From assembly GCA_947176675.1 (NCBI GenBank), contig CAMWRN010000036.1:1-13883 (forward strand): DNA of 13,883 nucleotides, written 5' to 3'. This document shows positions 6,154 through 13,467 of the stretch, in pieces. The stretch is from an uncultured Clostridia bacterium. GTDB taxonomy: Bacteria > Bacillota > Clostridia > Oscillospirales > Ruminococcaceae. Each line of letters opens with the position of its first letter. Within the stretch, counting starts at the first letter, position 1. The notes under the pieces were generated by a model that ran no database searches, was not told where the DNA came from, and worked only from the letters and a program-made list of their open reading frames with translations. Position numbers and translations under genes: made by a program.

Positions 6154-6252
6154 ATGAAGCGTTTTATTTATGTACACATTGCAGACAAGGAGGAGTGCGC
6201 GGTGTCTCATAGACCGCGTGCATACAGAATATTATGCCAAGTGTTTTTTTAA
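6154..6252 (+). CDS. Possible 32-codon leader ORF overlapping the amidase start
   Basis: ATG at 6154 is preceded by GGAG (6140-6143, spacing 10) and opens a 32-codon frame ending TAA at 6250-6252. The peptide begins MKRFIYVHIADKEECAVSHR and resembles nothing I recognise. It reads through the strong Shine-Dalgarno (6187-6194) and the hairpin, and ends 19 bases inside the amidase gene in another frame. If translated, ribosomes would melt the hairpin and could deliver themselves to the amidase start. It may equally be a chance frame. Confidence 0.25.
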   Translation: MKRFIYVHIADKEECAVSHRPRAYRILCQVFF

Positions 6253-6974
6253 GTCCTTCCACTCAGGAGTGGAATCCGTATATAAACGGAGGAAACGAAG
6301 AAGAATATATGAATATCATTGCCGACAAAATGGAGCCATACCTCCGTTCGTCGGGGATAGAGTATACCAGAAACGATCCTGACCGCGACGTGCGGGGAGC
6401 TATAAGCGACTCAAACGGCGGCAATTACGACGTACATCTTGCTCTCCACTCAAACGCGGGCGGCGGGCAGTACGCGGGAAAACTTCGCGGCGTTGATATT
6501 TACTATTCGCCCTATTCAAGCTACAGCAGACAGCTTGCCACGATAATCGCAAACAACATGAAAAGCGTTTATCCCGATCCGTCCAAGGTAAATATTCGTC
6601 CCACCACGTCCCTCGGCGAGGTCACGAGAACAAAGGCCGTGGCTGTTCTTGCAGAGCTTGGTTATCACGACAATCAGCAGGATGCAGAGTGGATCAAGGC
6701 AAATCTCGATGCGATAGCGAGAAATTTGGTTCAGTCGCTTTGTGACTATTTCGGAATCCCATTTGTTGAAGCAACTCCAGTAAGGCGGGGAATTGTATCC
6801 ACGGACGGCTCTAACCTTAACATCAGAAAGTACCCATCCACCGACGCTGCTATCATCGGCGTTATCCCCAACGGCGCGACTATGTCTGTTTACGGTCAGA
6901 CAGGCAACTGGTATGTTATCCGTTACGGCAATACCTACGGCTACGCCGCAGCTGACTTCATTACATTCGAGTAA
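6234..6974 (+). CDS. N-acetylmuramoyl-L-alanine amidase (Amidase_3) with C-terminal SH3b domain
   Basis: This is a peptidoglycan hydrolase of 246 residues that would cut the bond between MurNAc and L-Ala. The Amidase_3 fold covers about 1-176. NEEEYMN (21-27) supplies the candidate zinc glutamate. VHLALHSNAGG (67-77) carries zinc ligand His72, and VAVLAELGYHDN (136-147) carries catalytic Glu141. The classical first motif (D-x-G-H-G-G) is replaced by FLSPSTQEWN (5-14), so the usual first zinc histidine is not evident. Residues about 186-246 form a bacterial SH3 domain (DGSNLNIRKYPSTDAAIIGV and the terminal YGYAAADFI). There is no signal peptide, as in clostridial spore or lysis-type amidases. 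An in-frame stop at 6210-6212 limits the start to the ATG at 6234, which has no close ribosome binding site. A terminator follows directly. Confidence 0.88.
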   Translation: MPSVFLSPSTQEWNPYINGGNEEEYMNIIADKMEPYLRSSGIEYTRNDPDRDVRGAISDSNGGNYDVHLALHSNAGGGQYAGKLRGVDIYYSPYSSYSRQLATIIANNMKSVYPDPSKVNIRPTTSLGEVTRTKAVAVLAELGYHDNQQDAEWIKANLDAIARNLVQSLCDYFGIPFVEATPVRRGIVSTDGSNLNIRKYPSTDAAIIGVIPNGATMSVYGQTGNWYVIRYGNTYGYAAADFITFE

Positions 6975-6984
6975 TTTTCATCGG

Positions 6985-7025
6985 TTTTTCGGTACGGGAA
7001 AATTTTTCCTCCCGTACCGAAAAAA
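6985..7025 (+). terminator. Strong terminator after the amidase gene (bidirectional in form)
   Basis: TTTTTCGGTACGGG (6985-6998) pairs perfectly with CCCGTACCGAAAAA (7011-7024), giving a 14-pair stem with a 12-base loop. On the plus strand AATATTT follows instead of a clean T-tract, while the minus strand has a T-run. The hairpin separates the amidase from the ddl operon. Confidence 0.75.
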
Positions 7026-7039
7026 TATTTCCATAACAG

Positions 7040-7068
7040 TTGCAGTTCGGTAAAAAGTGTGATATAAT
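7040..7068 (+). promoter_or_regulatory. Sigma-A promoter of the ddl-murI-argS operon
   Basis: TTGCAG (7040-7045) and TATAAT (7063-7068) have a 17-base spacer and lie about 50 bases upstream of the ddl start codon. No other convincing promoter is seen before the downstream genes, whose gaps are 89, 14, 25 and 19 bases. Confidence 0.75.
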
Positions 7069-7116
7069 TTAATATGTATAATTAGTTACATTCGGCTTGA
7101 TCAAAAGGAGAAGCTT

Positions 7117-8175
7117 ATGTCAAAAATAAAAGTAGCCGTTCTGTTCGGCGGCGTGTCAAACGAACACGAAATTTCATTGATCTCGGCGTCGAATATTATC
7201 TCGGCGATACCGAAAGATAAATATGAGGTCATTCCCATAGGTATTACAAAAAAAGGCAGATGGCTTTTCTATCCGGGGGACGTGAGTTTGATATCTTCAG
7301 GAAACTGGGAATCTCACCCCGACTGTGTTCCTGCGGTAATACTTCCTGATCCCGTGTACAAGGGTATAATGAAGGTATCGGACGGAGCCTATACGGTAAA
7401 ACGAATAGATGCCGTCTTTTCCGCTCTTCACGGTCAGAACGGCGAGGACGGAGCTGTTCAGGGTCTTTTAAAGCTTTCGGGAATACCTTACGTGGGTTGC
7501 GATATAATTTCCTCGGCGAACTGTATGGATAAAATTTTCGCACATAAGATACTGGAGTCTGACGGAATAAAAATGGCAAGGTGGAAAAGTGTTTCTGTCT
7601 CCGAGCTTGGCAGACTTGACGAGGTGTGTGAAAATACCGCAGCTGAGCTTGAATATCCTCTTTTTGTAAAGCCGGCAAACAGCGGTTCGTCGGTAGGTGT
7701 GAACAAGGCAAGCTCGTTTGAGGAACTGAAAAATGCGGTAAAGCTTGCGTTCAGTCACGACAGAAAGGTCATTATAGAAGAATTCGTAAAGGGCAGGGAA
7801 GTGGAGTGCGCCGTTTTCGGCAAGGATAACCCGTTTGCTTCGGCAGTGGGAGAGATCAATTCCTGCAATGAATTTTATGATTACGAAGCAAAGTATATTC
7901 TGGGTACGTCGGGACTCTCTATCCCCGCAGATATCCCCGAAGTCTCCGAAAAGGAGATACGGGAGACGGCAGTGAAAGCCTTTAAGCTTATGGGGTGTTC
8001 GGGACTTGCCCGTGTGGACTTCTTCCTGAAAGAGGACGGTACGGTGATACTCAACGAGATCAACACAATGCCGGGCTTCACGCAGATAAGCATGTATCCA
8101 AAGCTTATGGAAAATATGGGAATTTCTCAGTCTGAGCTTGTTGATAAGCTTATTTCTCTTGCAATTGAGGGATAA
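7117..8175 (+). CDS. ddl: D-alanine--D-alanine ligase
   Basis: This cytoplasmic ATP-grasp ligase joins two D-alanines for the peptidoglycan stem peptide; its 352 residues are normal for the family. The N-terminal motif LFGGVSNEHEIS (9-20) carries the catalytic Glu16. SALHGQNGEDGAVQGLL (102-118) and YVGCDIISSANCMDK (125-139) are family signatures. FVKPANSGSSVGV (183-195) forms the flexible serine loop. NEFYDYEAKY (251-260) is the omega loop with Lys-Tyr (259-260), typical of D-Ala-D-Ala rather than vancomycin-type D-Ala-D-Lac ligases. NEINTMPGFT (313-322) holds the magnesium-binding Glu and Asn. The ATG has AAAAGGAG at a good distance. It is the first gene of the cluster and supplies, with murI, both D-amino acids of the wall precursor. 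Confidence 0.96.
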   Translation: MSKIKVAVLFGGVSNEHEISLISASNIISAIPKDKYEVIPIGITKKGRWLFYPGDVSLISSGNWESHPDCVPAVILPDPVYKGIMKVSDGAYTVKRIDAVFSALHGQNGEDGAVQGLLKLSGIPYVGCDIISSANCMDKIFAHKILESDGIKMARWKSVSVSELGRLDEVCENTAAELEYPLFVKPANSGSSVGVNKASSFEELKNAVKLAFSHDRKVIIEEFVKGREVECAVFGKDNPFASAVGEINSCNEFYDYEAKYILGTSGLSIPADIPEVSEKEIRETAVKAFKLMGCSGLARVDFFLKEDGTVILNEINTMPGFTQISMYPKLMENMGISQSELVDKLISLAIEG

Positions 8176-8264
8176 TACATATTGGAGTCAGGTTTTGTTT
8201 TCTTCATTGACATTCGGAATTTTGCTGATGCAAAGCCGCAAAATATCTCAGAGAGGAGATAATT

Positions 8265-9095
8265 ATGAACAACAACGCAATAGGCGTATTCGATTCGGGT
8301 CTGGGAGGACTGACATGCCTGAAAGAGCTGAACAAGCTTATCCCGAACGAAAATGTGATATATTTCGGTGATACGGCAAGACTTCCATACGGAACGAGGA
8401 GCCGCGAAACTATTTTAGAGTACGCTCATCAGGATATTGCTTTTGTGAAGGGCAAGAACGTCAAGATGATAATTGCCGCCTGCGGAACGGTATCATCGGT
8501 TCTGGGAAGCGGCAAGACAGCCGACGGGGACGTTCCTTTCACCGGAGTGCTTCTCCCTGCGGCTCAGGCGGCATGCGGTGTGACCAGAAACGGGAAAGTC
8601 GGGGTAATAGGCACTGAGGCTACGATTAAATCGGGTTCTTACGGAAAAGCTATAAGAGGGATACGTCCCGATGTTTCGGTGATAGGCGCGGCTTGTCCGT
8701 TGTTTGTTCCGCTTGTTGAAAACGGTTTCACCGCGCGGGATAATAAGGTCGCACAGCTTGTAACGGAGCAGTATCTTGCTCCCATAAAAAAAGAGGGCGT
8801 TGACACGCTTATTCTTGGCTGTACTCATTATCCTATTCTAAAGGACGTTATTTCCGACTTTATGGGGGACTCGGTAACTCTTATTTCTTCGGGCGAGGAA
8901 GCTGCAAAGTACGCCTATAAAATGCTGATGAGCAGGGAAATGCTTTCCGACCGCGAAGAAAACGGAACAAACACATATTACACCTCCGACAGCATAGAGC
9001 TTTTCGAGGATAACGCACGGGCGTTCCTCAGCTCTATTAACGGCGACGTTTATAAGGTGGGGATCGACGAGCTTATTTCCGCCGCAAATTATTAG
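8265..9095 (+). CDS. murI: Glutamate racemase
   Basis: This enzyme interconverts L- and D-glutamate in the cytoplasm to provide D-Glu for MurD; 276 residues. FDSGLGGLT (9-17) holds the conserved Asp10-Ser11. FGDTARLPYGTRS (34-46) is the D-x(3)-P-Y-G motif. The two catalytic cysteines are Cys73 in IIAACGTVSS (69-78) and Cys186 in LILGCTHYPIL (182-192), the latter followed by His188. The usual A-C-N-T at the first cysteine is A-C-G-T here. The C-terminus after about 212 is longer and more variable than in Bacillus enzymes. The ATG is preceded by GAGAGGAG. It lies 89 bases after ddl, and the next gene follows by 14 bases. Confidence 0.94.
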   Translation: MNNNAIGVFDSGLGGLTCLKELNKLIPNENVIYFGDTARLPYGTRSRETILEYAHQDIAFVKGKNVKMIIAACGTVSSVLGSGKTADGDVPFTGVLLPAAQAACGVTRNGKVGVIGTEATIKSGSYGKAIRGIRPDVSVIGAACPLFVPLVENGFTARDNKVAQLVTEQYLAPIKKEGVDTLILGCTHYPILKDVISDFMGDSVTLISSGEEAAKYAYKMLMSREMLSDREENGTNTYYTSDSIELFEDNARAFLSSINGDVYKVGIDELISAANY

Positions 9096-9109
9096 TAAAG
9101 AGGAATAAA

Positions 9110-9529
9110 ATGGAAAAGAATGTTTTGATAAATCTTACCAGCATCAATACTGTGGACGAAGACAGTTCCAAAACGGAGCTTACCACGGCGGGTACGCTGC
9201 GAAGCCTTAAAAACGGCGGTTTCGAGCTGAAATATGAGGAATCGGAGGTAACAGGCTTCGGCGGATCTACCACAAGGCTTATTATGCATGGGAACAACCT
9301 TGTGAATTTGAACCGTACAGGTACGGCTCCCTCCGACCTTATCCTTGAAAAGGATAAAAAGCACCACTGCCATTACGGTACGCCCTACGGGGACTTTACA
9401 ATGGGTATCTTCACCCACTGTATTGACAACAACATAGGTGAAGACGGCGGTGATCTGTACCTCAAATACACCGTGGATATAAATTCCAGCTTTGTGTCCG
9501 ACAACGAGATATACATTAAAATCAACTGA
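9110..9529 (+). CDS. DUF1934 (YwiB-like) beta-barrel protein
   Basis: This small soluble protein of 139 residues matches the YwiB/DUF1934 family by pattern. It opens with a strand like VLINLTSINTVDEDSSKTEL, then an EESEVTGFGGSTTRL segment (43-57), a basic-to-acidic middle, and PYGDFTMGIFTHCI (92-105) before the final strands ending EIYIKIN. The family has a calycin-like barrel, and its function is not established. In Bacillus subtilis ywiB is also adjacent to argS, so the gene order is conserved. The ribosome binding site AGAGGA sits at close spacing. It lies 14 bases after murI and 25 before argS, clearly in the same operon. Confidence 0.82.
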   Translation: MEKNVLINLTSINTVDEDSSKTELTTAGTLRSLKNGGFELKYEESEVTGFGGSTTRLIMHGNNLVNLNRTGTAPSDLILEKDKKHHCHYGTPYGDFTMGIFTHCIDNNIGEDGGDLYLKYTVDINSSFVSDNEIYIKIN

Positions 9530-9554
9530 TTTTGTAACTGAAAGGAAGATAAAA

Positions 9555-11315
9555 ATGATAAATCCGATAAAATCCGCTTCCGAGGAGCTTCGGGAGATAC
9601 TGATGTCCTCTTTGGGAAGGCTTGTTTCCGAGGGAAAAATAGAGGCAGTACCACTTCCCTCGTTTAACGTTGAAATACCGCAGGATAAGTCACACGGGGA
9701 TTTTGCCTCCAATATTGCCCTTGCCTGCGCAAAGCCGCTTAAATCCGCGCCGAGAAAGATAGCCGAGCTTTTCTGCGAAGCGGTTATTCTTGATGGAACT
9801 TCCTTTGAGCGGGTGGAGATAGCGGGTCCCGGCTTTATTAACTTTTTCCTGTCAAGGAACTGGTTTTCGGGCGTTGTGGCATCTGTACTCGCCGAAAAGG
9901 AAAATTACGGCAGAACTGACAGCGGCGCTGGGAAAAGTATTCTTGTGGAATTTGTTTCCGCAAATCCCACCGGACCTATGCACATAGGCAACGCCCGCGG
10001 CGGAGCTATCGGAGACGGACTTTCTTCTGTGCTTGACTGGGCAGGCTATAGGGTAGAGCGGGAGTTCTACGTAAATGACGCGGGCAATCAGATAGAGAAG
10101 TTCGGTAAATCTCTCGACCTGCGGTACTGTCAGCTTTGTTCCGAAGCGGGACAGGCATTAGCAAAAAAATTTCCGGACTGCGAAGAGTTAAGTCAGGCAA
10201 TCTATAACGATACCGAAACCTTCCCTATGCCCGAGGACGTTTATCTTGGCGCGGATATAATTGTTCACGCAAAAAATTTTTACGATGAAAATGGAGAGGT
10301 CTATGCGGGCAAGTCCGAGGAGGAACGCAGGGAAGCGCTGGTTGACTTTGCTCTTCCTAAAAATATCCAAAAGCTTGAGGACGACCTCCGCAAGTACCGT
10401 ATTGAATACGACACCTGGTTCAGGGAAAGCTCTCTCCATAACAGCGGCGCAGTAAATGAAGTCATCGAGCTGCTGAAGAAGAGCGGTCACACTTACGAAC
10501 AGGAGGGCGCTCTGTGGTTCAAGTCCTCCGATTTCGGAGACGAAAAGGACAGGGTACTTGTCCGCGCAAATGGTATACCTACCTACTTTGTACCCGATAT
10601 TGCCTATCATTACAACAAACTTGTGACACGCGGTTTTAATACAGCGATAGACGTTCTCGGAGCAGACCACCACGGCTATGTACCCAGAATGAAAGCTGCC
10701 ATGGAGGCTTTGGGTATCGATCCGAACCGCTTCAATGCCATAATCATGCAGATGGTCCGTCTTGTCAAGGACGGCGAGACCTATAAGCTTTCCAAGCGTT
10801 CGGGAAAAGCCGTTACTCTCGAAACTCTGCTGGACGAAGTACCCATAGATGCGGCGCGGTACTTCTTTAACCTGCGGGAAGCCAATTCTCACTTTGAATT
10901 TGACCTTGACCTTGCTATAGAGCAGTCCTCGAAAAATCCCGTGTACTATGTTCAGTATGCACACGCGCGTATCTGTTCCATTATAAGGAATCTTGCCGCG
11001 GAGGGTTTTTCCGTAAAGGATCTGTCCGCTGAGCAGCTTAACGTTCTGGACACTCCCGAGGAAGTGGAGCTTATACGCCATATCGCGGCTCTGCCCAATA
11101 CGGTGGACTCGGCGGCAAGGGATTACGACCCGTCCAAGATAACCCGTTACAGTCAGGAGCTTGCAACGCTGTTTCACAAGTTTTACGACAAGTGCCGCAT
11201 CAAAGGTGCGGAGGAACCGCTTCTGTACGCACGTCTCAGCCTTTGCGACGCGGTAAGGACTGCGCTCAGAAACACCTTTGAGATACTAAAAATTGACTGT
11301 CCCGAAAAGATGTAA
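9555..11315 (+). CDS. argS: Arginyl-tRNA synthetase
   Basis: This class I synthetase charges tRNA-Arg; 586 residues. The N-terminal Add-1 domain covers about 1-100 (DKSHGDFASNIALACAK). The Rossmann catalytic core has the HIGH-type motif HIGN at 143-146, within NPTGPMHIGNARGG. The segment GADHHGYVPR (369-378) belongs to the arginyl family. The KMSKS-equivalent is KLSKRSG (411-417), an unusually complete version, since many ArgRS enzymes have degenerated it. The C-terminal DALR anticodon-binding domain runs from about 461 (NPVYYVQYAHARI) to the end. An upstream in-frame start at 9492 overlaps the preceding gene and has no ribosome binding site. The ATG at 9555 has AAAGGAAG 6 bases upstream and was chosen. 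It is part of the ddl-murI operon. Confidence 0.97.
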   Translation: MINPIKSASEELREILMSSLGRLVSEGKIEAVPLPSFNVEIPQDKSHGDFASNIALACAKPLKSAPRKIAELFCEAVILDGTSFERVEIAGPGFINFFLSRNWFSGVVASVLAEKENYGRTDSGAGKSILVEFVSANPTGPMHIGNARGGAIGDGLSSVLDWAGYRVEREFYVNDAGNQIEKFGKSLDLRYCQLCSEAGQALAKKFPDCEELSQAIYNDTETFPMPEDVYLGADIIVHAKNFYDENGEVYAGKSEEERREALVDFALPKNIQKLEDDLRKYRIEYDTWFRESSLHNSGAVNEVIELLKKSGHTYEQEGALWFKSSDFGDEKDRVLVRANGIPTYFVPDIAYHYNKLVTRGFNTAIDVLGADHHGYVPRMKAAMEALGIDPNRFNAIIMQMVRLVKDGETYKLSKRSGKAVTLETLLDEVPIDAARYFFNLREANSHFEFDLDLAIEQSSKNPVYYVQYAHARICSIIRNLAAEGFSVKDLSAEQLNVLDTPEEVELIRHIAALPNTVDSAARDYDPSKITRYSQELATLFHKFYDKCRIKGAEEPLLYARLSLCDAVRTALRNTFEILKIDCPEKM

Positions 11316-11334
11316 AACTTTTTAGGAGAATAGT

Positions 11335-12114
11335 ATGCTAATAAATATAGAGTGTGAATACTGCGGCTCGGTCTACGATTTTTCAAAGCACCGTTCCTGT
11401 CCGAGCTGTGCAGCTGTGCCGTCAAAGGAGCAGGTCTCCGCTGCAAGAGCCGCCGCAAAAGCGGAAATGAATTCGGAGACAGGCTCTGTCCGAGTTGTTT
11501 ATGCGAGCCGCTTTATGAACGTTGCCGTAAAGCTTGTTCCCGTGTGTATTGTGTTGATATTAATATCTGCGCTGCTACCCGTTATAGCGGAAAATAGCTT
11601 GAACAGCTCCATAGTAAAAAACTATCAGACGGTGGACGCCCCTGTCTATAATGATTTTCAGCTGAACGAGTCCTTTGTTTACGACGGAACAATGACTCTT
11701 ACCATAACTGAAGCCTTTATTTCTGACAGCGAACGGATACAAGCTATTCTTCCCGACGGCATGGAGCTGCTTGTAGTTCATGTTGAATGTTCGGTATCTC
11801 AGACGGACGGTTCTTTTTTCCAAAACTACTATAACCGCACTCCGTACATAAACAACGGTGAATACTGCCGCAGCTATGTTTCAACCTCGGCACTGAGATC
11901 CTGCCCCGAGGTTTACGCCCAGAACATTTTTTCGCTTTCCTCTGCAAACTATTCAAGAGAAAGCGACGGCTATATGTGTTTTCTTATAGACGAGGGAAAC
12001 AGACAGTTCGACCTGTGCTTTGAAGAAATTTCCGTAAAGGGGCATGCCAAACAGCTTGACAGCATAGATAGGATCGTAATTGACGTTTCGGACGGAGGTA
12101 CTGTGAATGAATAA
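11335..12114 (+). CDS. Membrane protein with N-terminal zinc ribbon, function unknown
   Basis: This 259-residue protein is not recognised as a named family. A zinc ribbon opens it, with cysteines at 7, 10, 22 and 25 (CEYC and CPSC). A charged, Ala-rich linker (about 32-58) follows, then one membrane helix at about 63-85. The rest (90-259) would be outside the cell, including PDGMELLVVHVECSVS, a beta-rich pattern reminiscent of DUF4352-like immunoglobulin-fold domains. The topology is N-in, because the ribbon must be cytoplasmic to stay reduced. AGGAG precedes the ATG. It starts 19 bases after argS and overlaps the next gene by 8 bases, so the two are cotranscribed and probably translationally coupled. 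Confidence 0.8.
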   Translation: MLINIECEYCGSVYDFSKHRSCPSCAAVPSKEQVSAARAAAKAEMNSETGSVRVVYASRFMNVAVKLVPVCIVLILISALLPVIAENSLNSSIVKNYQTVDAPVYNDFQLNESFVYDGTMTLTITEAFISDSERIQAILPDGMELLVVHVECSVSQTDGSFFQNYYNRTPYINNGEYCRSYVSTSALRSCPEVYAQNIFSLSSANYSRESDGYMCFLIDEGNRQFDLCFEEISVKGHAKQLDSIDRIVIDVSDGGTVNE

Positions 12115-12616
12115 GAACACTAATGTTAAGCAGTACAGTACTACGATAAAGGTAGTTGCAGTAATACTTCTTATCCTGACGCCGATTGTTGCTATCGCGT
12201 CAATTTCCGAGGCGATTATGATAAATGAGGTATCGGAGTTCGATACTTATTACAGATGGGAAATAACCGACGCTAAAGCGGAAAAGCAGCCCGACGGAAA
12301 ATATCTTATTACGGCGGATATAAAAAATACAAGCGCATACCGTGCGTCCATAAGTGACTATTCGATAATCGTCAAGTACGGAAACAATAACCGCGCCGAC
12401 AATGAAATGTCTTCAAGAAACTATCCGAGCGGAGATTTTTATGATATTCTGAAATATCCGATAGTTCCCGCAGGACAGACGATAAAGCACCGAATGCTTG
12501 TCAGTCTGCCCGATGGTACGACAACAGTACGCCTTGACTACAGCGGAAAGGCTTATGACCTTGAGGATATCTTAGGCGAGCATGAAAATCAGGTCTACAC
12601 GCTGAAGCTTAACTGA
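12107..12616 (+). CDS. Small membrane-anchored extracytoplasmic protein, function unknown
   Basis: The protein has 169 residues, with a short basic cytoplasmic tail, one membrane helix at about 14-34, and an outside domain of mostly beta strands. WEITDAKAEKQPDGKYLITADIKN-type strands (50-73) resemble the accessory-domain fold (FxLD/DUF4352-like) and the extracytoplasmic half of the preceding protein, so the two may be paralogous partners. That relation is inferred from pattern only. Its ATG lies within the last codons of the upstream gene (8-base overlap), with GGAGG 8 bases before it. I cannot name a function. It is the last gene of the argS operon before a 70-base gap. Confidence 0.78.
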   Translation: MNKNTNVKQYSTTIKVVAVILLILTPIVAIASISEAIMINEVSEFDTYYRWEITDAKAEKQPDGKYLITADIKNTSAYRASISDYSIIVKYGNNNRADNEMSSRNYPSGDFYDILKYPIVPAGQTIKHRMLVSLPDGTTTVRLDYSGKAYDLEDILGEHENQVYTLKLN

Positions 12617-12686
12617 TTTCCAAATTTTTTGAATTTTACAGAATAAATTCACCAAAGCTGTCAAAACTATGCTTGAGGTGAATTTT

Positions 12687-13457
12687 ATGAGCAATGAAAA
12701 ATTCAAAATAGGCAATCTTTCAGGCAAGGGTCTTATTATTGCGGCAGCGGCAAGTATTGCAGTCGTGGCTGCGGCGGGGTTTTACTCCTACAGCAAAATT
12801 TCCGATAAGCTTAACGCGGAAATTATAGGGGAAAACAGGGATACATTGTCCGCTGCCGGCGCTTCCGATGGTAACGGTACAGATCTTAACGCTCCCGTGG
12901 ATGCGGCTCAAACGGACGTTGTCAAAAGGGAACCCACAGTCACGGAAAAAGAGCCTGCCGAATCCGCAGTAGTCACAACGGAAGCCTCAAAGGCAGACGA
13001 GGCTGCGTCTGCGCAAACTGCGCAGACAGAACCTTTTCCCACCACAATGGTAAGACCGCTCAACGGCGAGGTACTCAACGATTTCTCCGCAGGCGAGCTT
13101 GTCAAGTCCAAGACTCTCAACGTGTGGAAAACTCATGACGGAGTTGACATCGCAGGCGCAATGGACGAAAAAGTAAAAAGTATGTCGGGTGGTACGGTGA
13201 CAAAGGTCTACGAGGACCAAATGATGGGTGCGTGCGTTGTTATCGATCACGGAAACGGCTTTGAGGGTTACTACTGCAATCTCAGCAAGGACATTCCCGT
13301 TGCCGAGGGACAGAGCGTTTCCGCAGGAACAGTCATAGGAGCGGTCGGAAACACTGCTCAGAACGAGATCAGTGAGGAACCTCACCTGCACTTTGCCGTC
13401 AAGAAAAACGGCGAATGGATCGATCCTATCGCTCTCATTTCCGGAGAGGGAAGTTGA
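12687..13457 (+). CDS. SpoIIQ-like LytM (M23) domain protein
   Basis: The protein has 256 residues: a short cytoplasmic tail, a membrane helix (about 15-33), a low-complexity Ala/Thr/Glu linker (50-120), then a LytM domain (about 122-252). HDGVDIAG (150-157) supplies metal ligands His150 and Asp154, and HLHF (233-236) supplies His233 and His235. The catalytic His expected in the YxHL-type motif is Cys197 (GYYCNLS, 194-200). This architecture and the altered third motif fit SpoIIQ, the forespore membrane protein that meets SpoIIIAH during engulfment, but a generic M23 peptidase remains possible. ATG at 12669 is in frame, but GAGGTG lies 6 bases before the ATG at 12687, which was chosen. A strong terminator follows. 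Confidence 0.72.
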   Translation: MSNEKFKIGNLSGKGLIIAAAASIAVVAAAGFYSYSKISDKLNAEIIGENRDTLSAAGASDGNGTDLNAPVDAAQTDVVKREPTVTEKEPAESAVVTTEASKADEAASAQTAQTEPFPTTMVRPLNGEVLNDFSAGELVKSKTLNVWKTHDGVDIAGAMDEKVKSMSGGTVTKVYEDQMMGACVVIDHGNGFEGYYCNLSKDIPVAEGQSVSAGTVIGAVGNTAQNEISEEPHLHFAVKKNGEWIDPIALISGEGS

Positions 13458-13467
13458 CGGAATCTAT

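Noticed and set aside
8207..8234. Separate promoter for murI beginning with TTGACA at 8207
   Set aside because: The -35 box is perfect, but nothing like a -10 box is present 16-19 bases downstream.
10188..11177. 329-codon minus-strand open frame opposite argS
   Set aside because: Shadow of the argS reading frame; no start signals and no recognisable protein.
12641..12669. SigF-type forespore promoter before the SpoIIQ-like gene (GAATA, 14 bases, GTCAAAACTA)
   Set aside because: One mismatch in each box, a shortened spacer, and a transcription start that would fall almost on the ribosome binding site; not strong enough to use as support for SpoIIQ.
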